In this document: one piece after another, positions 26,435-34,952 of the stretch
Position numbering within the stretch: position 1 is the stretch's first letter
Layout of the letters: every line of letters begins with the position of its first letter
Assembly: GCF_010500815.1 (NCBI RefSeq)
Contig: NZ_JAAAMG010000001.1
Span: forward strand, 124,001-188,000
Source: Jiella pacifica
GTDB lineage: Bacteria; Pseudomonadota; Alphaproteobacteria; Rhizobiales; Rhizobiaceae
Reading direction: 5' to 3'
DNA: 64,000 bases
Translations under genes and position numbers: made by a program
Notes under the pieces: generated by a model
Databases searched by the model: none
Told to the model about the DNA's origin: nothing
Seen by the model: the letters and a program-made list of their open reading frames with translations, nothing else

Positions 26435-26474
26435 AAAAACGCCCCGGAAAGCCGCTGTCGGCCTGCCGGGGCGT
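26435..26474 (-). terminator. Rho-independent terminator of tal
   Basis: Read leftward, ACGCCCCGG and CCGGGGCGT (26466-26474 with 26439-26447) form a 9-bp stem with an 18-nt loop, followed by TTTTTG. It may also serve the convergent antiporter gene. Confidence 0.75.
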
Positions 26475-26517
26475 CGATGGCGGACCGCGTCATCGCGGAC
26501 GCGGTCGCATCGTTCGA

Positions 26518-27171
26518 TCAGCCGATGGTCTGGCCGGTCGCCTTCCAGTCGGCGAGGAACGTTTCCAGGCCCTTGTCCGTCAGCGGATGCTTGACGAGGC
26601 CCTTCAGCGTTGCCGGCGGCACGGTGGCGACGTCTGCGCCGATCAGAGCGGCCTCGCGCACGTGGTTCATCGTGCGGATCGACGCGGCGAGGATTTCGGT
26701 ATCGAAGCCGTAATTGTCGTAGATCCGGCGGATGTCGGCGATGAGTTCCATGCCGTCGATATTGATGTCGTCGAGGCGGCCGATGAAGGGCGAGATGAAG
26801 GTCGCGCCGGCTTTCGCCGCCAGCAGCGCCTGGACCGCCGAGAAGCAAAGCGTGACATTGACGAGGAAGCCCTCGTTGGTCAGCTCGTTACAGGCCTTCA
26901 GTCCGTCCATGGTCAGCGGCAGCTTGATGCAGACATTGTCGGCGATGCCGGCGAGGAACTTGCCCTCGCGGATCATCTCCTGCGTGTCGGTGGCGGCGAC
27001 TTCGGCCGAAACCGGGCCGTCGACGATCTCGCAGATCTCGGCGATGATGTCCGTCATCGGCCGGTTGGCCTTCTTGATGAGCGACGGGTTGGTGGTGACG
27101 CCGTCGAGCAGGCCGGCTTCCGCCAGCTCGCGGATCTCGGCGACGTCGGCGGTATCGACGAAGAATTTCAT
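26518..27171 (-). CDS. tal: Transaldolase, short TalC/FSA type
   Basis: A 217-residue TIM-barrel aldolase that interconverts sedoheptulose-7-P and glyceraldehyde-3-P with erythrose-4-P and fructose-6-P, or cleaves fructose-6-P. The N-terminus [11 protein letters not shown], the [11 protein letters not shown] signature and Lys83 in CIKLPLT (Schiff-base lysine) are intact, as is [19 protein letters not shown]. Length is that of the small decameric class, not the 35-kDa TalB class. Sequence alone does not separate transaldolase from fructose-6-P aldolase. The start at 27171 has GAGGGA. In related genomes I recall this gene close to priA; here a two-gene caspase-like unit lies between them. Confidence 0.93.
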   Translation of the reverse strand: MKFFVDTADVAEIRELAEAGLLDGVTTNPSLIKKANRPMTDIIAEICEIVDGPVSAEVAATDTQEMIREGKFLAGIADNVCIKLPLTMDGLKACNELTNEGFLVNVTLCFSAVQALLAAKAGATFISPFIGRLDDINIDGMELIADIRRIYDNYGFDTEILAASIRTMNHVREAALIGADVATVPPATLKGLVKHPLTDKGLETFLADWKATGQTIG

Positions 27172-27269
27172 GGTATGTCCCTCTATGTGGCGGCTGGGAT
27201 GTGTCGTGACGGCTCCATAACAGGAGTCCCTCCGCAAACGCTATACGGTGCGCGCGGCAGGATCTGTCG

Positions 27270-27518
27270 TCAGCCTTCGGCGTGAGTCCAGGATTGGACC
27301 AGCAGGAGATCGCCCACGGCGACACCCTCGACGGTGAAGTTTCCGCCGATCAGAGGATCGAGGCTGTGGTCGCCGAAGGCCGGCGCTCCGTCCTTGCGCA
27401 GGACGTAGGTCGCCCCATCGGCAGTTTTTAAGGTGAGGACGGCGCGCTCGCTCTTCGACCCGTAATCCACCGTCGACAGGCTCACATGGCCTTCCATCTC
27501 GACTTGCTTCGGTTTCAT
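27270..27518 (-). CDS. Small unknown partner of the caspase-fold protein
   Basis: An 82-residue protein that I do not recognise. It is predicted mostly beta: GHVSLSTVDYGSKSERAVL, then ATYVLRKDGAPAFGDHSL and a C-terminal GVAVGDLLLVQSW. The pattern suits a small barrel of the OB or SH3 kind. Its ATG lies one base after the stop of the upstream caspase-fold gene and it has no separate Shine-Dalgarno, so translation is likely coupled. It carries no signal peptide. By position it could be an inhibitor, adaptor or substrate of the peptidase; none of these is shown by sequence. Confidence 0.65.
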   Translation of the reverse strand: MKPKQVEMEGHVSLSTVDYGSKSERAVLTLKTADGATYVLRKDGAPAFGDHSLDPLIGGNFTVEGVAVGDLLLVQSWTHAEG

Positions 27519-27519
27519 C

Positions 27520-29064
27520 TCAGCGGCTTTCGGAAATCTCGACCCTCGTGAGGCCGTCGTCCATTATATGGGCAACGAAGGCGCGGTAGGAAGGCAGCTC
27601 GACGCCGGTATCGGTACGAAACGGCGTTTCGGCCCGCTCTACGGCGATGGCGACCTTCCGCTCGCGGCCGAGGCGTTTGGCGGTGGCGCGAAACCCCGAT
27701 CCTCCGCTGACGTGGTAGACCTTCGGCTCGATGACGAAGTGATGGGACCTGGCGATCTCGCGAAGCCGGCGTTCGGTTTCGGCCGGCACGTCGGCGGGCG
27801 TGCCTGCAAAGGTCGCTGCGCTCGCGATCGCCCGGCCGTCGCTGTCCAGAGCCATCCGGCGCGCCTTGCGAGCGATCTTCCCGTCCACTTCGTCCGACAG
27901 CGCGGCGAAAGCATCGTCATCTTCCTCTTGCGATCCGTCGGAGGCCGGCAGCGTCACATGGAGCGAAGGATCTCCGTAAAGCACGAACTGGGCGAGCGTC
28001 TTGAGATTGACCGGCGTCGACATCGCCTGAGTCGAGACGAAATGCTGGCGCGCCTGCAACATGGCGCGGCCGACGGATGCGCCGGCCAGAACGTTTTCGA
28101 GGAAGGACTGGCAGATCAGGTCGGCCTGGCCGTTCGACGCCGCCGGTCCATAGGCGATGTTGGTGCTGCCCATGAAGGCTGCCGCGCCCTTCAGCAGGTA
28201 GCTCATGCAGATCGGCTGTTGCCAGCCATTGATCGTGTGATCGTACAATTCGGCCCCGTAGCAGCATTCGGCGGCCACGACCGTGCCAGGTCCGACATGC
28301 GGTTCCGTCAGGGCGCTTTCCATCGCCACCGGGAAGACGCCGTTCTTTTCGCCATAGAACCGCCAGTCGTTTTGCGCGCCGTGGCAGTTGATGAAATGCG
28401 GCAGCCGCTTCAGGTCCGGGTCGATTGTCTGATGACCGTCCTGGGGGGCGATATAGAGGCCCTGGTGTCGGCCGAAGACCGAATTGAGGCTGAGCTGCGT
28501 CGATGCGAGCCAGCTATCGGCGGTGATCGAGAAGAAATCGATCAGATCGCCCGCCGGACGAGTGACGTGAGCGGCGCTGGCGTCGAGGAGTATGACGAGA
28601 GCATCGGCTGTCGCCGTACCGCGCGGCGTCGGCAGGCGGGAAACGACGCGGGTGACGTTGAGGTAGCGCTGGGCGCTGCGGCTGAACGGGGCCGGGGAGG
28701 CGTAAGGGAGGTCGCTCTCGGTGGTAGCGTCGGAATCCGTCACACCCCGGATCCGGTCCAGCGCGATATGCGGAACGATGTCGGGTCCGCCGAGCAGCAT
28801 GACATAGTCGGGATTGAGCCTTCCGCAGATCGCGTCCACCGCCTGCTTTGCGCCCCGCTCGTCGGTGGGTGCGACGACTGCAAAGCCTCCGAAGCCTGTC
28901 ATCTCCCCGGAATGGGAGATGTCGACGACATCGGTCTTGATGCCGCGCTTGAGATCCGCGGCGATCAGCTTCGCCAAGGCGGCGTCGATCGCCTGCACGC
29001 CGGCGATGCCGTATTGCGCATGCATCGCCGTACGATTCGCGATGACGACCTTGTCCGTTGCCAT
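27520..29064 (-). CDS. Caspase-fold (C25/clan CD-like) cysteine peptidase homologue
   Basis: A 514-residue protein without signal peptide, so probably cytosolic. The core (about residues 65-370) looks like the caspase-like fold of gingipain-type C25 peptidases: YVMLLGGPDIVPH followed by DLPYASPAP and VVSRLPTPRG. The catalytic dyad is His228 in FINCHGAQNDW and Cys267 or Cys268 in VVAAECCYGAELYD, each after a hydrophobic strand as expected for clan CD. A QFVLYGDPSLHV segment ends the core. The C-terminal 120 residues are charged and may be a regulatory or binding module. The start at 29064 has GGGAGG. It is cotranscribed with the 82-aa gene. The target is unknown; a regulated proteolysis or defence role is only inference. 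Confidence 0.78.
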   Translation of the reverse strand: MATDKVVIANRTAMHAQYGIAGVQAIDAALAKLIAADLKRGIKTDVVDISHSGEMTGFGGFAVVAPTDERGAKQAVDAICGRLNPDYVMLLGGPDIVPHIALDRIRGVTDSDATTESDLPYASPAPFSRSAQRYLNVTRVVSRLPTPRGTATADALVILLDASAAHVTRPAGDLIDFFSITADSWLASTQLSLNSVFGRHQGLYIAPQDGHQTIDPDLKRLPHFINCHGAQNDWRFYGEKNGVFPVAMESALTEPHVGPGTVVAAECCYGAELYDHTINGWQQPICMSYLLKGAAAFMGSTNIAYGPAASNGQADLICQSFLENVLAGASVGRAMLQARQHFVSTQAMSTPVNLKTLAQFVLYGDPSLHVTLPASDGSQEEDDDAFAALSDEVDGKIARKARRMALDSDGRAIASAATFAGTPADVPAETERRLREIARSHHFVIEPKVYHVSGGSGFRATAKRLGRERKVAIAVERAETPFRTDTGVELPSYRAFVAHIMDDGLTRVEISESR

Positions 29065-29363
29065 TGAACACCTCCCTGTTTCAGCATCGATGATGCTGCA
29101 TCCGACCGAAATCGACGACGCAAGGTGACGTAAGGGCACAGGCGTCGGTGAGTCCGCACTATTCCCGTTGCAATTGTCTTTGTAAATCCTTGCGACCCAC
29201 CATCATGGAACCCGGTCGTTGGTGTTGCTCGGCTTCTCTCCGAGGCTGGTGGACCAGCGCGTCCCGCTTCGCGGTTCCCGTCGCCGCCGTGGCTTCGTAA
29301 GCTGGGCGGCACGGACGGACGATTCGTCGGAAACGCCCGGCGGCCTTGCTTCCCGGAGATGCC

Positions 29364-31553
29364 TTGAACCTCACCGACCAGCTCTTTCCCGAAGCCGTGG
29401 TTCCCGTCCTGGTGCCGCTGCCCGCCGACCGGCCCTATTCCTATACGGTGCCGGAGGGGATGTCCGTGCGCCCGGGCTCGATCGTCCAGGTGCCGCTCGG
29501 GCCGCGGCAGGTCGCGGGCGTCGTCTGGGACGGGCCGACCGATGCGGTGGATACGAAGAAACTACGGCCGATCATCCATGTCTTCGACTGCCCGCCGCTG
29601 GACGAGACCATGCGCCGCTTCGTCGACTGGGTGGCGGACTACACCCTTTCGCCACCAGGACTCGTCGTCAGGATGGCGCTGCGGGCGCCGGCCGCCTTCG
29701 ATCCGGAAGCTTGGGTCGAAGGCATCGAGGCGACGGGGCAGGAGCCCGATCGGATCACGTCGGCCCGCCAGCGCGTCCTGGCGACGGCTGAGGAGGCGCC
29801 GGCCTGGTCGAAGAGCGGGCTCGCCCATGCCGCCGGCGTCAGCACTTCGGTGGTCGACGGGCTGCTGAAGCAGGGCGTCTTCCGGACCGTGCGCTTTCCG
29901 CCTCCGCCGGCCGTTGCCGAGCCGGATACGGCTTACGGCCGCGCCACCCTCAGCGAGGATCAGGCGCAGGCCGCCGGCGAGCTCGTCGATGCCGTCGGGA
30001 AGGGCTGTTTTCAGCCGCTGCTGCTCGAAGGCGCGACCGGTTCCGGAAAGACCGAGGTCTATTTCGAAGCCGTCGCCGCGGCGCTCGACGCCGGCAAGCA
30101 GGTGCTGATCCTCCTGCCGGAGATCGCGCTCACCCAGAGCTTCATCGACCGCTTCCATGCGCGCTTCGGCGCGCCGCCGGCCGAATGGCATTCCGACGTT
30201 CCGCCGAAGAAGCGCGAGGCGATCTGGCGGCAGGTGGCGGAGGGGCGGGTCAGGATCGTCGCCGGCGCGCGCTCCTCGCTGTTCCTGCCGTTCAAGGAGC
30301 TCGGCCTCGTCGTCGTCGACGAGGAGCACGACCCGGCCTACAAGCAGGAGGATCGCACCTTCTACCACGCCCGCGACATGGCGGTGGTGCGTGCCTCGCT
30401 CGGCGGCTTTCCGGTGATCCTGGCCTCTGCCACGCCCTCGATCGAAACACGCGTCAATGCCGTCAGCGGCCGCTACGGCCATGTCCGGCTGAAGGCGCGG
30501 CATGGCGATGCCGCCTTGCCGGAGCTCTCCCTCGTCGACATGCGGCGTCATCCCCCCGCCAGGGGTCGTTTCGTTTCACCCGTCCTCGAGACCGAGATCA
30601 GGAAGACCTTGGCGCGCGGCGAACAGGCACTCTTGTTCCTCAATCGGCGCGGCTATGCGCCCCTGACGCTCTGCCGGGTCTGCGGCCATCGGTTCCAGTG
30701 CCACAACTGCTCGACCTGGCTGGTGGATCACCGGCTGCGGGGCGTTCTCCAGTGCCATCATTGCGGCTTCTCGACGCCGCGCCCGGAGGCGTGCCCGGAA
30801 TGTGGGACGCTGGATCATCTGGTCGCTTGCGGGCCTGGGGTGGAACGCATCGCCGAGGAGATCGTCGAGGATTTTGCCGAAGCGCGCACCATCGTCCTTT
30901 CCTCCGACATTGCCGGCGGCCCGCGGCGGCTGCGCCGCGAACTCGAGGCGGTCGCCGACGGCGAGGCCGACATTGTCATCGGCACGCAACTGGTGGCGAA
31001 AGGCCACCACTTCCCGAAGATGACGCTGGTGGGCGCGATCGACGCCGATCTCGGCCTCGCCAATGGCGATCCTCGTGCCGCCGAGCGCACCTTCCAGCTG
31101 CTGCATCAGGTGACCGGCCGCGCCGGTCGGACGGGACTTGCCAGCCGCGGGCTGATCCAGACCTTCCAGCCCCAGCATCCGGTGATGCAGGCGCTGATCG
31201 CGAGCGATCCGGAGAGCTTCTACGACAGCGAGATCGACGAGCGTCGCCGCAACGCGCTGCCGCCCTTCGGACGGCTCGCGGCGATCATCGTTTCCGCTGA
31301 CCGGCGTGCCGATGCCGAGGCGCACGCCCGCGATATCCGCAAGGCCGCGCCGGAGATGCCGGAAATCGAGATGCTGGGTCCGGCCGAGGCGCCGCTCGCC
31401 GTGGTCCGCGGGCGACATCGCTTCCGCCTGCTTGTCGAGGCGAGCCGCCGCGCGCCGATCCAGGCCTATCTGCGCGAGACACTTGCCAAGGCGCCACGCC
31501 CGCGCGGATCGGTCCAGATACAAATCGACATGGACCCACAAAGCTTTCTGTGA
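29364..31553 (+). CDS. priA: Primosomal replication restart helicase PriA
   Basis: A 729-residue 3'-5' superfamily 2 helicase that reloads the replisome at stalled forks. The N-terminal 3'BD domain (VPVLVPLPADRPYSYTVP) is followed by Walker A GATGSGKTE (about 223-231) and the DEEH Walker B box. The two-zinc cysteine cluster runs from CRVCGHRFQCHNC to CHHCGF and CPECG, inside the helicase domain as in all PriA. The start is best taken as TTG at 29364, with GGAG six bases upstream; the upstream TTG 29346 lacks one. About 300 bp between it and the divergent caspase-like gene hold no other gene. Confidence 0.95.
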   Translation: MNLTDQLFPEAVVPVLVPLPADRPYSYTVPEGMSVRPGSIVQVPLGPRQVAGVVWDGPTDAVDTKKLRPIIHVFDCPPLDETMRRFVDWVADYTLSPPGLVVRMALRAPAAFDPEAWVEGIEATGQEPDRITSARQRVLATAEEAPAWSKSGLAHAAGVSTSVVDGLLKQGVFRTVRFPPPPAVAEPDTAYGRATLSEDQAQAAGELVDAVGKGCFQPLLLEGATGSGKTEVYFEAVAAALDAGKQVLILLPEIALTQSFIDRFHARFGAPPAEWHSDVPPKKREAIWRQVAEGRVRIVAGARSSLFLPFKELGLVVVDEEHDPAYKQEDRTFYHARDMAVVRASLGGFPVILASATPSIETRVNAVSGRYGHVRLKARHGDAALPELSLVDMRRHPPARGRFVSPVLETEIRKTLARGEQALLFLNRRGYAPLTLCRVCGHRFQCHNCSTWLVDHRLRGVLQCHHCGFSTPRPEACPECGTLDHLVACGPGVERIAEEIVEDFAEARTIVLSSDIAGGPRRLRRELEAVADGEADIVIGTQLVAKGHHFPKMTLVGAIDADLGLANGDPRAAERTFQLLHQVTGRAGRTGLASRGLIQTFQPQHPVMQALIASDPESFYDSEIDERRRNALPPFGRLAAIIVSADRRADAEAHARDIRKAAPEMPEIEMLGPAEAPLAVVRGRHRFRLLVEASRRAPIQAYLRETLAKAPRPRGSVQIQIDMDPQSFL

Positions 31554-31596
31554 GACAGGAAAACGGCAAGGGCGGCATTGTGGGAAGGCATCCAAA

Positions 31597-32202
31597 ATGA
31601 CGATGACGCAAGCGCTTCGGTGGACTTCGGCCGTGATCTTGGTGATCGCCGCCGGTGCGACGGCCGGCGCTCAGGCGCCGCAGCCCGGCGGCATCGACCT
31701 CGAGACATCGCCCTTCGCCGCGCCGAAGCCCGGCCAGAGCCAGGACCCGTCCTCAGGCCTGACACCGCGCGCGCTGAAGCTCGGCGAGCTCGATTGGGCG
31801 CCGATCGTCAGCCGCTGCACCTTCGTGCGGAGCGACGGCGCCAAGCCTGCCGAGAAGCTGCCCGGCGAGCCGGGCGGCCCGGGTCACGGTGCCGACGCCG
31901 GCTATGGACGGTTCGTCTTCGTGACCATGGTGGCGGATTCGAACGGCGAGGGACAACCGCTCGAGCGCGGCTACGTCATGGCGAACGGTCTCGTGCGCGA
32001 GCTCGAAAAGGGCAAGACCTCGGCCGGCAAGGAAAACTCCGTCGTCACCAATTGGCGCGCGACCGGCGAGCCGCGCATTTCCGTCGGCCTCGTTCTGACC
32101 GGCAAGGCGAAGCTGAACGATCAGCTCCAATACACCGGCACGATGACCGTCTTCTGGGGAGACAAGAAGGAAGAAGTGCCGGTTCGCGGCAACTGCCAGT
32201 AA
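31597..32202 (+). CDS. Exported protein of unknown function
   Basis: A 201-residue protein with a Sec signal peptide (residues 1-26, ending TAGAQ). The mature part begins with a Pro/Gly-rich stretch; a single compact domain follows from about 60, with two Cys (in SRCTFVRS and the C-terminal RGNCQ) that could form a disulfide. The end looks beta-rich (ISVGLVLTG, QYTGTMTVFWGD). I do not recognise the family. It follows priA by 43 bp in the same direction, with GGAAGG before its ATG, and could be cotranscribed. Confidence 0.72.
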   Translation: MTMTQALRWTSAVILVIAAGATAGAQAPQPGGIDLETSPFAAPKPGQSQDPSSGLTPRALKLGELDWAPIVSRCTFVRSDGAKPAEKLPGEPGGPGHGADAGYGRFVFVTMVADSNGEGQPLERGYVMANGLVRELEKGKTSAGKENSVVTNWRATGEPRISVGLVLTGKAKLNDQLQYTGTMTVFWGDKKEEVPVRGNCQ

Positions 32203-32392
32203 GGTGGCCTCAGCTGCGCAGCCGCAGTCTTGGGCAGCGACAACGACTGGCCCGCTGGCGTCGAAGGGGCGCCGCAACGCCGGACCGGTCGGCAGTTCCG
32301 GCCGTCGCGAAAGTGTCACGCCGGCGAGAAGCCGCTGACATGGAATCTTTCGAATGTGCGTCCGGTCCAATCCGGATTCGAAAGGTTCAAAA

Positions 32393-33952
32393 ATGGCGCT
32401 TTCCCTCACCCGACGCCGCTTTCTGGCACAGAGCGGCGTCGCCGCGCTCGCAGCCGGCTCCTCCTTTGCCATGCCCCGCATCAGCCGCGCCGCGGCGCGG
32501 CCGCAATTTACCCACGGCGTCCAGACGGGCGACGTCGACGCTTCCTCGGGCATGGTCTGGACGCGGGTCGACCGTCCCGCCCGGATCGACTTCGAGTGGG
32601 CGACGACCGAGAGCTTCCAGAACGCCCGGAAGCTGCACGCGCTGACCACCTCGCCGGCCTCCGACTTCACCGTCAAGCGGCTGATCGAGGACTTGCCGTC
32701 GGACCAGGAGATCTTCTGGCGGGCCATCGCGACCGATCTTGCCGACGCAAACGGCGTCTCCGATCCGATCGTCGGCCGTTTCCGCACCGCGCCCGCTTCG
32801 CGCCGCTCGGTCAAATTCGTGTGGTCGGGCGACACCGTCGGCCAGGGCTGGGGCATCGACGAGGACCGTGGCGGCATGAGGGCCTATGGCACCATGGCGA
32901 AGCACCAGCCGGACTTCTTCCTGCATTCGGGCGACACGATCTATGCCGATGGCCCGCTGAAGGAGAGCGTCGAGCTGCCGGACGGCACGCTCTGGAAGAA
33001 CCTCGTCATCCCCGAGAAGACCAAGGTCGCCGAGACGCTCGACGAATATCGCGGCCAGTGGAAATACAACATGCTGGACAAGAACGTCCGCGAGCTGAAC
33101 GCCAGCGTGCCGACCTTCTTCCAGTGGGACGACCACGAGGTCCTGAACAACTGGTCGGCCTCCAAGGACCTGTCCGCCGACGATCGCTACAGCGAGAAGA
33201 ACATCCATGTCCTCGCGGCCCGCGCCGCCCGCGCGTTCCACGAGATGACGCCGATCCGCTACGTGCCGAGCGAGCCCGGCCGGATCTACCGCAAGATCGC
33301 CTACGGGCCGATGCTCGACGTCTTCTTCCTCGACCTCAGAAGCTATCGGGGTCCGAATGGCGCCAACCTCGAGAGCGAGATGTCGCCGGCCGCGCAGATG
33401 ATGGGTCCGGAGCAGATCGCCTGGCTGAAGCGGGAACTCGCCAATTCGAACGCCACCTGGAAGGTGATCGCCTCCGACATGCCGATCGGCCTCCTGGTGC
33501 CGGACGGCGAGAAGTGGGAAGCCGTCGCCAATGGCGACAAGGGCACGCCGAAGGGCCGCGAACTGGAGTTCGCCGATCTGCTGCGCTTCATCAAGTCGGC
33601 CGGCATCGCCAACACGGTCTGGCTGACGGCCGACGTCCACTACACCGCCGCTCACCACTATTCGCCGGAGCGCGCCGCGTTCCAGGATTTCGAGCCGTTC
33701 TGGGAGTTCGTCTCCGGCCCGATCCATGCCGGTACCTTCGGACCGAACGACCTCGACATGACCTTCGGCCCGGAGGTCAAATACGTGAAGGCGCCCGAAG
33801 CCGGGCAGGTCAATCTCGCGCCCTCGGCCGGCCTGCAGTTCTTCGGCATCGTCGACATCGACGGCGCCAGCGAGGAACTGACCGTCCGCCTCATGGACAC
33901 GGACGACAACGAGCTGTGGAAGACCACGCTGCAGCCGGTCCGCAACGGGTAA
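32393..33952 (+). CDS. phoD: Tat-exported PhoD-type alkaline phosphatase
   Basis: A 519-residue periplasmic phosphodiesterase/phosphomonoesterase that frees phosphate from organic esters and uses Fe3+/Ca2+. The twin-arginine signal TRRRFLAQSG (residues 6-15) leads an Ala-rich hydrophobic stretch cut near residue 35, consistent with cofactor insertion before export. A PhoD N-terminal domain (QFTHGVQTGDVDASSGMVWT) precedes the metallophosphatase core with SGDTIYADGP, QWDDHEVLNNW and ADVHYTAAHHY metal-ligand segments. The start at 32393 places the RR at the right distance. No Pho box was recognised by eye. A strong terminator follows, so it is a single-gene transcript. Confidence 0.93.
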   Translation: MALSLTRRRFLAQSGVAALAAGSSFAMPRISRAAARPQFTHGVQTGDVDASSGMVWTRVDRPARIDFEWATTESFQNARKLHALTTSPASDFTVKRLIEDLPSDQEIFWRAIATDLADANGVSDPIVGRFRTAPASRRSVKFVWSGDTVGQGWGIDEDRGGMRAYGTMAKHQPDFFLHSGDTIYADGPLKESVELPDGTLWKNLVIPEKTKVAETLDEYRGQWKYNMLDKNVRELNASVPTFFQWDDHEVLNNWSASKDLSADDRYSEKNIHVLAARAARAFHEMTPIRYVPSEPGRIYRKIAYGPMLDVFFLDLRSYRGPNGANLESEMSPAAQMMGPEQIAWLKRELANSNATWKVIASDMPIGLLVPDGEKWEAVANGDKGTPKGRELEFADLLRFIKSAGIANTVWLTADVHYTAAHHYSPERAAFQDFEPFWEFVSGPIHAGTFGPNDLDMTFGPEVKYVKAPEAGQVNLAPSAGLQFFGIVDIDGASEELTVRLMDTDDNELWKTTLQPVRNG

Positions 33953-34003
33953 AGGGAAAACCGCGGCCGCGGCCGGTGGCTGAGGCCTTGTAGGGAACAC
34001 GGA

Positions 34004-34034
34004 AAGACCGGAGGTGCTGCCTCCGGTCTTTTTT
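34004..34034 (+). terminator. Rho-independent terminator of phoD
   Basis: A perfect 11-bp stem AAGACCGGAGG/CCTCCGGTCTT (34004-34014 with 34020-34030), a 5-nt loop and six T. Confidence 0.9.
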
Positions 34035-34194
34035 GCGCTGGCGGGAGAGGGGGATCCCGCCAGCGATGGCGGTGTGGAAAGGCCTGCGGCGCCGTCTTGG
34101 GCCTGAAAGCTCGGAAACGAACGAAGGCCTCGGGGATGCCTGGTCCCGGTCTCTGATTGCCGCGGCTGCGTGACGGCGACGCGTCGTGCGAAGG

Positions 34195-34560
34195 CTACTT
34201 CGCGGCGACCACCGACGTGGCTTCCATCGATTTGCCGCTCGTCCGATAGCTGACCTTGACGCGCTCGCCGGACTTCAGAGATGACGTCGTCATCTCGCTC
34301 GGCAGGGTGAATTTCTTGCCGTTGGTGAGCGTCAGCATGTTGGTCGCCGTGTCGATCGACTTGATCTTGCCGGTCGTCACGTGGCTGGAGGTCTTGTTGC
34401 TGGCGAGGTGTTTTGCCGCCGAGCCAGAGGACATCGTGCCGGCGGACACGGTGCCCTTCGACGTCGTGTCGTTCGACATGCTCGACGACGACGCCGCGAA
34501 GGCGGGGGCGCTGGCAATCAGGCAGGCGGCAAGGGTGAGTGGAAGGGTGAGACTACGCAT
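34195..34560 (-). CDS. Exported DUF1344-like protein
   Basis: A 121-residue secreted protein: signal peptide (residues 1-23, ending APAFA), a Ser/Thr-rich linker (about 24-60), then a DUF1344-type small beta domain (about 62-118) with HVTTGKIKSIDTATNMLTL and KKFTLPSEM. The domain is typical of rhizobial periplasmic proteins of unknown function. The start at 34560 has GAGG nine bases upstream; the upstream Met at 34569 overlaps that Shine-Dalgarno. The frame extends far upstream but without coding character. Confidence 0.78.
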   Translation of the reverse strand: MRSLTLPLTLAACLIASAPAFAASSSSMSNDTTSKGTVSAGTMSSGSAAKHLASNKTSSHVTTGKIKSIDTATNMLTLTNGKKFTLPSEMTTSSLKSGERVKVSYRTSGKSMEATSVVAAK

Positions 34561-34952
34561 CTCGCGCATCCTCGTAAATGAGCCGGCGAGCGGGATGCCC
34601 GCAACGAAACCGGCGAATGCGAAGCCGTCAGGTCGCGTCGTGTCACGGCGTTCGAACAGAACGCCGCCGGCGCTTCCCGGCTTCGAGGCAGACGCTATTC
34701 GCAGGCCTAGTCTGTCGCAAATGAAGAAGAAATAATGTTCACTGGCCGCAAAACCTCCGCAATTGCGAATGGTGAGGCACACGACACAGCGACCGTGCGA
34801 CATGTGGCAAGAAGCTGTTGTCTGCGGCTTTCGCAGTTGCAAAAAATCGTGTATTGGCTCACGCGAGCCCCGATCGCCACAACTAGATCGCCGCAAACCC
34901 AGCGCCCTGCCTGCCGGCGGGGCTCTCGGCGCGACTTGAACCGGATATCTTT
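34561..34952. other. Divergent intergenic region before typA
   Basis: About 390 bp separate the DUF1344 gene from typA. I see no gene. An AT-richer patch around 34720-34860 probably contains the two divergent promoters. Confidence 0.45.
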
